A stretch of 64,000 bases of DNA from JBFLYH01 sp964630235 (lineage in GTDB: Bacteria > Oederibacteriota > JAAXVQ01 > JAUVAV01), in the NCBI GenBank assembly GCA_964630235.1, contig CAZVUO010000001.1:558001-622000 (forward strand), in the 5' to 3' direction. The notes under the pieces were generated by a model. The model was not told the origin of the DNA. It made no database searches and saw nothing but the letters and a program-made list of their open reading frames with translations. Position numbers and translations under genes: made by a program. Every line of letters starts with the position of its first letter. Position 1 is the stretch's first letter. Of this stretch, positions 1 through 8,617 are shown one piece after another.

Positions 1-306
1 GGCCAGGACCAGGCCGAGGCCGAGGCCGTCCGCCGCGTGTTCGGTCCAGCGCTCCCGCCGGCCGTGGCCCTGAAGGGCGCGCTGGGGGAGACCTACCATG
101 CGCACGGCGCGCTGGCCGCGGTCGTGGCGCTCGCGTGCCTGGAGCAAAAGACCCTGCCGCCCACCGCGCATCTGGCTGACCCGGGTCTGGCCCAGGCCCT
201 GAACCTCAGTGCGAAGTCCCGGCCGCTGGACGGCAAGGTGGCCGTGCTGCTGGCCATGGATCAGGACCAAAAAGCCGCGGCCATCGCGCTCGGAGCCGCG
301 CGATGA
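1..306 (+). CDS. Beta-ketoacyl synthase-like protein, C-terminal fragment (possible chain-length-factor type)
   Basis: The frame is open from the window edge, so the gene is 5'-truncated here; about 101 residues are visible. They resemble the C-terminal part of FabF-type ketosynthases: a DQAEAEAV segment, then KGALGETYHAHGALAA, then LPPTAHLADP, which match the family's lysine/GH...GAAG block and PPT-NLD block. Odd point: where active synthases have the catalytic His of the GH pair, this protein has Glu (LGET), as in non-decarboxylating partner subunits. The stop overlaps the next start (ATGA) and that gene is a FabG-like reductase, so a fatty-acid or polyene-type acyl chain pathway is plausible. 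The role as a chain-length factor is inference from one position in a fragment. Confidence 0.6.
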   Translation, partial: GQDQAEAEAVRRVFGPALPPAVALKGALGETYHAHGALAAVVALACLEQKTLPPTAHLADPGLAQALNLSAKSRPLDGKVAVLLAMDQDQKAAAIALGAAR

Positions 307-1055
307 CGAGCGGCGCGGGCATGCATTTCCGCGGACGCGTGGCCCTGGTCACCGGCGGCACGGGCGATATCGGCCGCTCCGTGGTGCGCAGGCTCGCGGC
401 CGCTGGTCTGCAGGTGGCCTTCACCTTTCACCAGAACCAGGAGGCCGCGGACCAGCTCGCGGCGGAGCTGGGCGAATCGGTGCGCGGCTGGCCGGTGTCC
501 GAAAACAAATTGGAGACCGCGCGCAGGATCGCGGCCGAGATCCGGGAGTGGCGCGGCCCGGCCGACTATCTCGCGAACTGCGCCGGCCGCCTGCGCGACA
601 TCATGTTCGTGCGCATGGAAGAGCCGGAATGGCGGGAGGTGCTGGACGCCAACCTGGACGCGGCCTTCGTCTTTTCCCGCGCCGTGATCTTCGACCAGCT
701 CAAGCAGCAGCACGGCGCCCTGGTGCACGTTTCCTCGATCGCGGCCCTGACCGGCGCGCCCGGCCAGGCCAACTACGCGGCCGCCAAGGCCGGCGTGCTG
801 GGGCTGGTCAAAGCCCTGGCCCGCGAGGCCGGCCGGTTCGGCATACGCGTCAACGCCGTAGCCCCGGGTTATGTGGTGTCGCGCATGACCGCGGGCTTGC
901 CGGACCGGGTGCGTGACTGGGCGCTGAAAACGATCCCGCTCGGACGTTTCGGCGAGCCGGACGAAGTGGCCGCGGCCGTGGCGTACCTCCTCTCCGACGA
1001 GGCCCGTTATGTGACCGGCCAGGTGCTGGTGGTGGACGGCGGGCTGGTGATGTAG
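303..1055 (+). CDS. FabG-like 3-oxoacyl-ACP reductase (classical SDR)
   Basis: A 250-aa short-chain dehydrogenase expected to reduce 3-oxoacyl-ACP with NADPH in the cytoplasm. Seen: nucleotide-binding TGGTGDIG at residues 17-24, NCAG at 92-95 (NNAG variant), Ser145, Tyr158 and Lys162 (YAAAK) with the right spacing for the catalytic triad, and a C-terminal VTGQVLVVDGG block typical of FabG. It overlaps the upstream ketosynthase-like gene by 4 bp (ATGA) and is followed without a gap by cinA. The pairing with a ketosynthase supports an acyl-chain role, although many SDRs look alike, so the substrate is inferred. Confidence 0.8.
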   Translation: MTSGAGMHFRGRVALVTGGTGDIGRSVVRRLAAAGLQVAFTFHQNQEAADQLAAELGESVRGWPVSENKLETARRIAAEIREWRGPADYLANCAGRLRDIMFVRMEEPEWREVLDANLDAAFVFSRAVIFDQLKQQHGALVHVSSIAALTGAPGQANYAAAKAGVLGLVKALAREAGRFGIRVNAVAPGYVVSRMTAGLPDRVRDWALKTIPLGRFGEPDEVAAAVAYLLSDEARYVTGQVLVVDGGLVM

Positions 1056-2318
1056 ATGCGCGCGGTCCTGCTCGCCATCGGCACGGAACTGCTCCGCCAC
1101 CGGCCTGACAGCAACAGCCTGGAGCTCAGCCGGCGCCTCGCGCGCTTGGGCATCGAGACCGCGGAGCGTCTGGTCCTGCCCGACGCGGTGGGGCCGGTGG
1201 CCCGGGCCATCCGGTCCGGCCTGCGGTCCGGGGCGCTGGTGGTGTGCACCGGAGGCCTGGGCCCCACGAGCGACGATGTCACGCGCCAGGCCGTGGCCCA
1301 CGCCTGCCAGCGGCCACTGGAGTACCGACCAGAGCTCATGCGCCAGATCGAGGCGCGCTTCCAGCGGCGCCGCGTGCCCATGCCCGTGATCAATCGCGTG
1401 CAGGCGCTCATTCCGCGGGGCGCGATGCCCATGCCAAATTCGAACGGGACCGCGCCCGGCTTCCTGCTGGCCAGCGACCCAGGCTGGGTGGCGGCCCTGC
1501 CCGGCCCGCCGAACGAATGCCTGGCCATGGCCGGCGCGGCCTTGATGCCCGCGCTCCGCCGCCTGCGGCTCGCGGGCCGGCCCAGGCCCGAGCGGTTGTT
1601 CCGCGTGTGCGGGCTCCCCGAGGCGCAACTGATGATGCTGCTGGCCCCGGTCGAACAACGGCTGGGTGACTGGGGCGTGACCCTGGACGAGCCCGGCGAG
1701 CTCCTGATCCGCCTGACCGGGCCGCAGGCCGCGTTGCCAGCCAGGCAGCGTTTGCTGGTCCGCCTGCTCGGTGCGCACCTGGTCTCGGCCAGCGGCCAGC
1801 GGCTCGAGGTCGCGGTCGGCGGTCTGCTGGAGCGCCGGCGCGAAACACTGGCCGTGGCCGAATCCTGCACCGGCGGCCGCGCGGCCAGCCGCCTCACCAG
1901 CGTGCCCGGGAGTTCGGCGTATTTTCTGGAAGGCGTGGTCGCCTACGCCAATGCCGCGAAGACCCGGCGCTTGGGCGTGCCGCCCGGTCTGCTGGCGCGG
2001 CACGGCGCGGTCAGCGCAGAGGCGGCCGAGGCCATGGCCCAGGGCGTGCGCCGGAGCGCGGGCGCGGACTGGGGCCTGGCCGTGACCGGCGTCGCCGGGC
2101 CTGGCGGCGGGAGCGCGCGCAAACCCGTTGGCTTGGTCTATCTCGGCGTGGCCGGGCCTTGGCAGCCAGCGCGCCATGTCCGTCTGATGCTCGGCGCGGG
2201 CGACCGTGAACTCAACCAGCGCTGGGCCGCGACCCTGGCCTTGAACGAACTGCGGCTGGCCCTGCTGGCCGCGAAACCATCCGCAAGGAGGACCCGCCAT
2301 GGCAGCCAAACCGCCTGA
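1056..2318 (+). CDS. cinA: CinA-family protein (competence/damage-inducible; NMN deamidase type)
   Basis: A 420-aa cytoplasmic protein with both CinA halves: an N-terminal MoaB/MogA-like domain (IGTELL at residues 8-13, CTGGLGPTSDD near 64-74, GTAPG, ALPGPPNE) and a C-terminal amidohydrolase domain (VAESCTGG, PGSSAYFLEGVVAY, AVTGVAGPGGG). In known family members the C-terminal domain deamidates nicotinamide mononucleotide and the N-terminal domain has ADP-ribose pyrophosphatase activity. The start abuts the stop of the upstream reductase. The usual GQ-DTN loop after IGTELL is replaced by HRPDSN. In many bacteria cinA is followed by thpR and recA; here a DUF1844 gene and thpR follow and recA is absent. 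Confidence 0.92.
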   Translation: MRAVLLAIGTELLRHRPDSNSLELSRRLARLGIETAERLVLPDAVGPVARAIRSGLRSGALVVCTGGLGPTSDDVTRQAVAHACQRPLEYRPELMRQIEARFQRRRVPMPVINRVQALIPRGAMPMPNSNGTAPGFLLASDPGWVAALPGPPNECLAMAGAALMPALRRLRLAGRPRPERLFRVCGLPEAQLMMLLAPVEQRLGDWGVTLDEPGELLIRLTGPQAALPARQRLLVRLLGAHLVSASGQRLEVAVGGLLERRRETLAVAESCTGGRAASRLTSVPGSSAYFLEGVVAYANAAKTRRLGVPPGLLARHGAVSAEAAEAMAQGVRRSAGADWGLAVTGVAGPGGGSARKPVGLVYLGVAGPWQPARHVRLMLGAGDRELNQRWAATLALNELRLALLAAKPSARRTRHGSQTA

Positions 2319-2697
2319 CGACAAGTTGTTCCAAATCCTGTTTTACCAGATGATCGTGTCCCTGAGCGAAGCGGCCATGATCCAGATGGGCAAGCTCGTC
2401 AACCCCGCCACCGGCAAGGCCGAGCGCAACCTGGCCCAGGCCGAGGGCACGATCGATTTGCTGCGCATGCTCCAGGCCAAGAGCGCGGGCAACCTGACGA
2501 CCGAGGAACAGCACCTGATTGACCAGGCGGTCATGTCCGCGCAATTGAACTTTGTCGAGGAGCGGGAGGCTGACGCCAAAGGCAAAGAGAAGGCTGAAGA
2601 CCAGGCGCAGAAGGAAAGCCAGGATGCGACCAACAGCCAGGCGCCGGGCGGTGAAGAAGCCGACGACATGGGTAAGCGGCCGGGCATGGACAATTGA
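2299..2697 (+). CDS. DUF1844 family protein
   Basis: 132 aa, overlapping the end of cinA by 20 bp. An AAGGAGG ribosome binding site lies just before the ATG. The N-terminal two thirds fit DUF1844: LFQILFYQMIVSLSEAAMIQMG, the P-TGK-ERNL-QA block, IDLLRML, and K-AGNLTTEEQHLI. The last 45 residues are highly charged and probably disordered. The family is common in deltaproteobacterial-type genomes, next to translation or tRNA genes, and has no established function. Expected to be cytoplasmic; co-transcription with cinA and thpR is implied by the overlaps at both ends. Confidence 0.8.
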   Translation: MAAKPPDDKLFQILFYQMIVSLSEAAMIQMGKLVNPATGKAERNLAQAEGTIDLLRMLQAKSAGNLTTEEQHLIDQAVMSAQLNFVEEREADAKGKEKAEDQAQKESQDATNSQAPGGEEADDMGKRPGMDN

Positions 2698-3269
2698 CAG
2701 TGGGTGAGAAGATCCGGACGTTCGTAGCCGTGGGCCTGCCGGAGGCCGTGCGTTTAGGACTGTCCTCCCTGATGCGGAATTTGGGTTCTGCTGCCCGGGG
2801 CGTGCGCTGGACCCGGCCCGAGAACCTGCACTTTACCCTGGCTTTTTTGGGAGAACTGGAGCCGGGCCGCGTGGCTTCCGCGCAGGAGGCAGGCCTGGAG
2901 GCAGCCCAAGCCTGCAAGCCCTTCTCCCTGGGGTTCGGCGGGCTGGGCGCGTTCCCGCCTCATGGCCGTCCGCGGGTGATCTGGATCGGGCTCTCCCAGG
3001 GCGCGGCCGAGCTCACTGATCTGCAGGCACGGTTGGCGCAGGCGCTGAGGCAGCGCGGGTTCGCTCCGGAAGAACGCACTTTTGTCCCGCATCTCACCTT
3101 GGGCCGGGTGGCGGACGATGCACGCCTGGCCGACCCGGCCGTGCTGCTGGGCCGGGACGTTCCACCGCTGGAGGCTGTGGCCGTTGACCGGATTCTGGTC
3201 ATGCGCTCGCAGCTCACCCCGGCCGGCGCGGTCTACACCGAGCTCCACGCCTGCCTGTTCGGGAAGTAG
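2694..3269 (+). CDS. thpR: RNA 2',3'-cyclic phosphodiesterase (2'-5' RNA ligase family)
   Basis: 191 aa with the two HxTx motifs of the 2H phosphoesterase family: HFTL (His46, Thr48) and HLTL (His133, Thr135), plus the typical RTFVAV start and RPENLHFTLAFLG context. The family hydrolyses 2',3'-cyclic phosphate ends on RNA and can join 2'-5' bonds in vitro. The start is a TTG (2694) overlapping the DUF1844 stop; a GTG at 2700 is an equally acceptable start. The gene ends 5 bp before the remnant of a convergent epimerase gene, at the left edge of the AT-rich island. Confidence 0.88.
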   Translation: MTVGEKIRTFVAVGLPEAVRLGLSSLMRNLGSAARGVRWTRPENLHFTLAFLGELEPGRVASAQEAGLEAAQACKPFSLGFGGLGAFPPHGRPRVIWIGLSQGAAELTDLQARLAQALRQRGFAPEERTFVPHLTLGRVADDARLADPAVLLGRDVPPLEAVAVDRILVMRSQLTPAGAVYTELHACLFGK

Positions 3270-3274
3270 TTTTC

Positions 3275-3319
3275 TTACAGTTTCTCCAGGCGGCTGCGGT
3301 GCCAGGCCACGGTCTCGGC
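3275..3319 (-). pseudogene. 3' end of an NAD-epimerase gene, cut off by the RHS island
   Basis: Read on the minus strand, 3319 to 3275 encodes AETVAWHRSRLEKL and a TAA stop. The residues AETVAWHR are identical to the C-terminus of the epimerase encoded at 8618-9622, and the DNA is GC-rich like that gene. Upstream of 3319 (in the minus direction) the similarity stops abruptly. This looks like the original gene end, left behind when the AT-rich DNA from about 3320 to 8657 entered the gene. The copy at 8618 now carries a different tail (HRERLIASAVTPK) supplied by island DNA. Confidence 0.7.
3300..3319 (+). repeat. 20-bp direct repeat, left boundary of RHS island
   Basis: TGCCAGGCCACGGTCTCGGC here is repeated exactly at 8658-8677. 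Both copies lie in the coding sequence for AETVAW at the end of the epimerase gene. The GC-rich to AT-rich transition occurs right after this copy. Confidence 0.8.
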
Positions 3320-3588
3320 GCTTGAAAATCCAGATAACATAAGAGCCTCCAAACATATGTAATTCGTCCATTTTTTTACCGGGAGGATGTCATAAACTGT
3401 TTAATTAGTATGAATGTGAACGTCGGAAACGTGAGTCTAATAAATCAGATGTCGGCAGGGGTGATGCTGTTTTTGAGCTTTAATTGAATTATAATAAGAC
3501 ATCGAATTAAAAGTAGATGGATTTGCAAACGAGAAAGCGGTCGACAGCATCAGCTCCTATGGGGATACGAAAGGGAGGATTGGCGGAT
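3320..3588 (+). promoter_or_regulatory. AT-rich leader with candidate -10 box for the RHS operon
   Basis: A gene-free stretch upstream of the island operon. A perfect TATAAT lies at 3490-3495; no convincing TTGACA-like -35 stands 16-18 bp before it, so the promoter call rests mainly on the -10. A strong AGGGAGGA ribosome binding site at 3572-3579 decides the start of the next gene at 3589. I see no RNA gene here. Confidence 0.4.
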
Positions 3589-4008
3589 ATGAGCGAGCGA
3601 AATTTAGGAAAAGTATTGTTGGTGATTAATTTTACATTGCCGATATTGACCATGGTTGTCATTCATAGTTTAGATAAAGGATTGCTTGAGGTATTAATTG
3701 TTTTCAGCATAGTGAATGCAATAATACTAGTTCCGGGAATATATATTTTAATGAATATTCAAATATCCAGGATGATGCGATTACCTGCGGTAAAATCAAC
3801 TCTCATTATGCTGGCAGGATTATTAGAATATATTGTAGCTGGGTATGCTGTTTGGATAGCGAAATATAGAACAACCGCGTCTTTCATTCCTGATGCTCAA
3901 ACGATAAATTATGACATATTTCAATTTGCTTATTATATTACTTTGGCAGTAATCTATTTTCTCATAAAAAAAGACGACAACACCCAACCGACAGGAGAGA
4001 ATAAATGA
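3589..4008 (+). CDS. Small four-TM membrane protein, partner of the RHS gene
   Basis: 139 aa with four predicted hydrophobic spans (about residues 9-26, 32-56, 70-91 and 110-127) and a short polar C-terminus. The ATG at 3589 is chosen because AGGGAGGA lies 9 bp before it; an in-frame ATG at 3517 has no such site. The stop overlaps the RHS start as ATGA, so the two are translationally coupled. I recognise no family. In RHS/polymorphic toxin loci small membrane proteins next to the toxin gene can be immunity proteins, but those are normally downstream; export or anchoring is an alternative. The base composition matches the island, not the flanking genome. Confidence 0.65.
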   Translation: MSERNLGKVLLVINFTLPILTMVVIHSLDKGLLEVLIVFSIVNAIILVPGIYILMNIQISRMMRLPAVKSTLIMLAGLLEYIVAGYAVWIAKYRTTASFIPDAQTINYDIFQFAYYITLAVIYFLIKKDDNTQPTGENK

Positions 4009-7000
4009 AAAAGCTGGTTGCTTTACTGCTTGGGATAGCTCTGCTTGGTGCTGCTTTAGCTGGATGCCACGCCAGAAAGACGGAATCCATTCCTGCAATG
4101 CCCGGGCAAGAATCCGGGAGCCGTGAAATTGTATGTATTGCCACGGGTTACCAAACGTGTCAACCTAACACCCGTTTGCCCGTAACCTTAAGCAACGGGA
4201 ATTTGATCTTGACCGCCGTGGATCTCGCTTTCCCCGGCAGGGGCATGGGCGTGGTGTTCCACCGCACCTACAACAGCCTGCGGCAGAAAGATGCAGAACT
4301 ATCAAGCGAAATGGCAAGCAATATAGTCGGATCAGGATGGACCGCTTTCTTAGATCAAAAAGTGATAAAGCATTCAGACGGGAACTTGATATTCTGTCGG
4401 TCGGATGGAGGAGTGGATCAATACAATGCTGGTACAGGCGGCAAGTATATTAATCCTCAAGGTGTGTATGCCTTCTTTGAAGCAACAGCTGCCGGATATA
4501 TCCGTGTTGATAAAAATGGTGTAAAAACCGTTTTTGATCCACAGGGTCGCATGGTTGCAGTCAAAGATAGAAACAACAACCAAATAACTATCCACTGGAA
4601 AAACCAAACCCCGGAACAAGTGACAGATACCGTGGGGCGGGTATTCCAGCTTGCATACAACTCACAAAACAAACTCAAGTCTGTTCAAGACCCGGCTGGA
4701 CGAAGATGGCAATACTTTTACGATAAAAACAACCTACTGACCAAAGTCCAGGATCCCATGGGTTTAACCAGGCGCTATGCCTATGATGAAAACCAGCGGC
4801 TTATAAAGTATAGCGATGCGCAAAAAGGAGAGTATTCGTTTGCCTATGACAGCCAGGGGAAAATCTGCCGCGTGCTTGATCCTCTGAAACAGGCGACCTC
4901 CATTATCTATGGGGATTCCTTGGCTATAGTAAGCACCGGGCAGGGAAAGAAAGTATATTATCATTTTGACACGAGAAGCAGAATAAAAGCTATAACCAGA
5001 AGCGCGGATAAAGAAATCCCGGAGACATATGTTTGGGATGACACCGGCAACCTGACGGCATTACACGAAAGCTATGATAGGGAGACCAAGTTTACCTATG
5101 ATGCTCAAGGTAATGTGCTTTCGCAAACCAATGCCTTGGGGCAAACGTTCAGATACAGATATGAGGACAAATCCAACAGGTTGCTGGAAAAAGTAGACCC
5201 GCAAAACAATAAAACCCAATACCAGTATGACCAGCAAGGCAACTTGATAGTGATTAAAGATCCGTTGGGCTATGAAACACGGATCGAATACAGTCAACAC
5301 GGCTTGCCGGTGACTAAAACTGATCCCAATGGGAATAGCACACGGTATGAATACAATCAATTTGGCGAGCTTGCGGCCAGGGTGTTTGCGGATCAGAGCG
5401 GAGAAAAGTATACTTACAACCGAATAGGAAAAATCGCTGTCCGGGCAGATGCGCTAGGCCAAAGCACGCGCTATGAATATGACCCTCTAGGCAGACTGAC
5501 CAAGAAGACTGATCCCGCAGGCCAAACAGTGGAATACCAGTATGATGCCAATGGTAACATCATCATGGTCAAGGACCCTAAAGGTAATGCTTCGCGCTTT
5601 GCTTATAACCCTTTTGGCTATGTAGTCCACTTCACCAATCCGTTGGGGCAGATTACTACCTATGATTATGATACATCAGATATTCTTCTCGACGGCGCAG
5701 TCAATTTAATCGCTATTACAGATTCAAAAAACAATAAAACCGGCTATGTATACGACCTTGACAACCGGCTGATCAAGGTAACTTTTCCTGACATGACCAG
5801 CGAGCGTCTGGAATACGATACTTATGGCAATGTAAAATCGCAAACCAACAGAAGCGGTAAGAAGTTGTCTATGCGATATGATGCATTGAATAGGATAATT
5901 GAAAAGGAATATGCTGACCAATCGAAAATAACCTTTACCTATAATATTAATAACCAAATAGCGGAAATGACGGACCAGATTGGTCGCGTCCACTATACCT
6001 ACAATGCTTTAGGAAGAGCGGAAAGCGTTGTGGATGCCCGGCAGAAGAAAGTTTCTTACCGATATGACGCCAACGGAAACATAACCCGACTGGGGTATCC
6101 GGATGATTATTATATTACCTATACATATGATTCCATGGATAGGCTGACAGGCATATTTGATCCCAAATCCAAACCGTTGGCCAGGTTTGAATGGGATGCC
6201 CTGTCCAGACGTAAGGTTCTATATTTGGGAGAAAACATTAAAACCACCTATGCCTATAACAATAGCGGACAAATTGAAAATATTAATAACTACTTCAAAG
6301 GCAAAGAAATATTTTTTTCACGCTACGCCTATGACCTAACAGGCAACTTGACCAGAAAATACACCAATGAAGGCATATCCCAATATATCTACGATAAAAG
6401 TTACCAAATAATCCAGGCAGGCATGCCGGATCGCACTGCGGTATTATTTGAGTACGATGACCTGGGAAACCGGATTTCAGTCAAGAAAGGTTTCGATAAA
6501 TATAATTATCAAACCAATCAACTCAATCAATACCTACAGGTTAATGAAACTCGTTTTAATTATGATTCGAACGGAAACCTGATCCAACGCTCTGGGCCTG
6601 ATAAGGCATGGCAATATAATTATGACCAAGACAATCGGCTGGTTGAAGCAGCTGCTGGTGAAAATATTTATATATACGCGTATGATGGCTATGGCAGGCG
6701 CCTGTCCAAGGCCGCGAACAATCGTATTTTAGAACAATATGTATATGATCAGTATAATGTCATTGCTGACCTGGACCAGCAGAATAGAATCACAGCTAAA
6801 TATATCTATGCGCCTGGCCTGGATGATCCTTTAATAAAACTCACTGGCGATAAGCATTATTATATAAAAGACGCTCAAAAAACCATAACCGCGATACTCG
6901 ATGACAGCGCGGTCCTGGAAAAATATACGTATGACACCAGCGGTCGTCCTGCTCAAATATCGCAATTGGCAAACAGATATTTATTCACAGGTAGGGAATA

Positions 7001-8456
7001 CGATGATGAAACAGGCCTGTATTATTTCCGGGCCAGGCATTATGACCCTAGATTGGGGAGGTTTGTACAGCCTGATCCAATAGGCTATCACGGGGGCCGG
7101 AACTTGTATCAGTTTATGCACAACAATGCAGCGAATTTTCTAGATCCCTTTGGGTTGGATACAATATTGTTGAATGAATCTGGAGCCGTGAGCTATTTTG
7201 GAAGTCCGCCGGCTGGCCATAGCGCGTTGCTAATTGGCGATGATGTGCGAGGATGGCATTATTTCAGTAAAGATGGCAAGCGAATAGACCTGATTGCCCA
7301 AGAATACTATTTAGGCGACTATGGTTTAAGCGATCATTTAAATGCAAGACTTCATGTTAATGTACACAAAGAGTATAAAACGCTTAACGATTTTTATGAG
7401 TTCAACCCGCGCTATGACCGCTCGCATACCATTTTAACGGACCAAGCAACAGAACAAATGATGATCGAAAGAGCATCGGAAAGCGTCTATAAACCTTATA
7501 TTATTTACAGCCGTATCTTTGGAGATAATTGCTGGGGATTTATTGAGGATGTGCTTAACTATGCAGACATACCTACCGGGGACCCAACTATTATTCCCAA
7601 CCTGGCTTTCGAAAGAGTAATAGAAGCAACCGAGGAGTACAATCGCCGCCAACAAGAAAAAAGCCAGGAAGAGCAAAAAACGGCAGAGGGAACGGACCAA
7701 CCGCAGACAAAAGTAACTCCGACACCCGAACCAGTTTCTGAGGATCTAAATTTAAAATACGAGCCCTTGCCCGGAGCAGGGGAATTGTCCTCCAGACAAG
7801 GGATTATTCGGGGTATTAAATATGATCCTATGTATAATGCGGACTATGTGTACGACATTTCTCTGTCTGATATTAAAGTCCTCGGCTGTTATGAAGACTC
7901 CAAGGCAACCAAGCTTATTTCCGATAGCTTTACTACGAATGAAGCAGGCAATATCGTTTGGGGACAGGCCAATTACATCGCGCTCAGCGCAACAGCCAAA
8001 GTAAACATTAATATATTCAACCGTCCGCCTGATCCGAATAAGCCTCCAATGCGCATTATAGACGATAAATACGAAAGTATTACACCAGCATGTTTTGGAT
8101 TTATCGTGCGAAAAGGCGCGGAACTCCCGCGGAATGGATCAATGGCACAATTCCAGCAAACGGCAAACATGACCGGTGGTGTTACCAATGATAAAGACAG
8201 TTTGTCGCTGGTATTTACGTCGTTAAAACCAATTCGAATATCCTTAGAAACTAAATCAGACGAGGCATACATAGTCGGGGGAGGGATAGTCGGAGGTGAA
8301 ACAAAGCAAGCGTCTGCACAAGTGCCTGGAGAAAGTCTGCTCATGTTTCCTACATTTGCTGTGGAAAAAGCAGTTCAAAACTCGCTGTTTTTAAAAGCCG
8401 AAGCTGATTCTATAGTAGGCAAAGTGTTAGCCGAAGGGATAATAAAATATAAATAG
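4005..8456 (+). CDS. RHS/YD-repeat lipoprotein with a C-terminal candidate papain-fold domain
   Basis: 1483 aa. The N-terminus is a lipoprotein signal ending in lipobox LAGC (Cys21), so the product should be lipidated and surface or periplasm facing. Residues ~60-1000 carry an RHS-type start region and many YD repeats (Y-x-YD-xxG-N-L). The RHS core-associated end is intact (GREYDDETGLYYFRARHYDP ... DPFGL at 1047-1051). The variable tail (~1052-1483) begins with AGHSALLIG (His1072) and later DNCWGFIEDVLN (Cys1176); this His-before-Cys order fits circularly permuted NlpC/P60-LRAT papain folds. A Q/E/P-rich linker (~1210-1240) leads to a last beta-rich part I do not recognise. Catalytic function of the tail is inference. 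No PAAR or TcdB partner is visible nearby. Confidence 0.88.
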   Translation: MKKLVALLLGIALLGAALAGCHARKTESIPAMPGQESGSREIVCIATGYQTCQPNTRLPVTLSNGNLILTAVDLAFPGRGMGVVFHRTYNSLRQKDAELSSEMASNIVGSGWTAFLDQKVIKHSDGNLIFCRSDGGVDQYNAGTGGKYINPQGVYAFFEATAAGYIRVDKNGVKTVFDPQGRMVAVKDRNNNQITIHWKNQTPEQVTDTVGRVFQLAYNSQNKLKSVQDPAGRRWQYFYDKNNLLTKVQDPMGLTRRYAYDENQRLIKYSDAQKGEYSFAYDSQGKICRVLDPLKQATSIIYGDSLAIVSTGQGKKVYYHFDTRSRIKAITRSADKEIPETYVWDDTGNLTALHESYDRETKFTYDAQGNVLSQTNALGQTFRYRYEDKSNRLLEKVDPQNNKTQYQYDQQGNLIVIKDPLGYETRIEYSQHGLPVTKTDPNGNSTRYEYNQFGELAARVFADQSGEKYTYNRIGKIAVRADALGQSTRYEYDPLGRLTKKTDPAGQTVEYQYDANGNIIMVKDPKGNASRFAYNPFGYVVHFTNPLGQITTYDYDTSDILLDGAVNLIAITDSKNNKTGYVYDLDNRLIKVTFPDMTSERLEYDTYGNVKSQTNRSGKKLSMRYDALNRIIEKEYADQSKITFTYNINNQIAEMTDQIGRVHYTYNALGRAESVVDARQKKVSYRYDANGNITRLGYPDDYYITYTYDSMDRLTGIFDPKSKPLARFEWDALSRRKVLYLGENIKTTYAYNNSGQIENINNYFKGKEIFFSRYAYDLTGNLTRKYTNEGISQYIYDKSYQIIQAGMPDRTAVLFEYDDLGNRISVKKGFDKYNYQTNQLNQYLQVNETRFNYDSNGNLIQRSGPDKAWQYNYDQDNRLVEAAAGENIYIYAYDGYGRRLSKAANNRILEQYVYDQYNVIADLDQQNRITAKYIYAPGLDDPLIKLTGDKHYYIKDAQKTITAILDDSAVLEKYTYDTSGRPAQISQLANRYLFTGREYDDETGLYYFRARHYDPRLGRFVQPDPIGYHGGRNLYQFMHNNAANFLDPFGLDTILLNESGAVSYFGSPPAGHSALLIGDDVRGWHYFSKDGKRIDLIAQEYYLGDYGLSDHLNARLHVNVHKEYKTLNDFYEFNPRYDRSHTILTDQATEQMMIERASESVYKPYIIYSRIFGDNCWGFIEDVLNYADIPTGDPTIIPNLAFERVIEATEEYNRRQQEKSQEEQKTAEGTDQPQTKVTPTPEPVSEDLNLKYEPLPGAGELSSRQGIIRGIKYDPMYNADYVYDISLSDIKVLGCYEDSKATKLISDSFTTNEAGNIVWGQANYIALSATAKVNINIFNRPPDPNKPPMRIIDDKYESITPACFGFIVRKGAELPRNGSMAQFQQTANMTGGVTNDKDSLSLVFTSLKPIRISLETKSDEAYIVGGGIVGGETKQASAQVPGESLLMFPTFAVEKAVQNSLFLKAEADSIVGKVLAEGIIKYK

Positions 8457-8473
8457 TAATCTTGTTTGAAAGG

Positions 8474-8577
8474 GTCATTGCGAGACGTCCTGAGCTTGTC
8501 GAAGGGCGCCGAAGCAATCCCTGTCAAGGACGGATGGAAACCAGATTGCTTCTCCCCCTTCGGGGGATCGCAAGGAC
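8474..8577. repeat. MITE-like repeat, copy 1 (GTCATTGCG termini)
   Basis: A 104-bp element beginning GTCATTGCGAG and ending CGCAAGGAC, that is, imperfect 9-bp terminal inverted repeats. Inside is an imperfect dyad: CGAAGCAATCCC on one arm and AGATTGCTTC on the other. Related copies lie at 29875-29977 and at the ends of 47353-47571. It encodes nothing convincing and sits at the right end of the RHS island. Confidence 0.7.
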
Positions 8578-8617
8578 ATCCGAGGATAAAACCGGGCAAT
8601 AATAAAAAGGTAACGGA

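Noticed and set aside
261..2324. Long minus-strand frame (687 codons) opposite the FabG-like gene and cinA
   Set aside because: GC-rich shadow frame; the plus strand has complete, recognisable genes with conserved motifs, and the minus translation has no domain.
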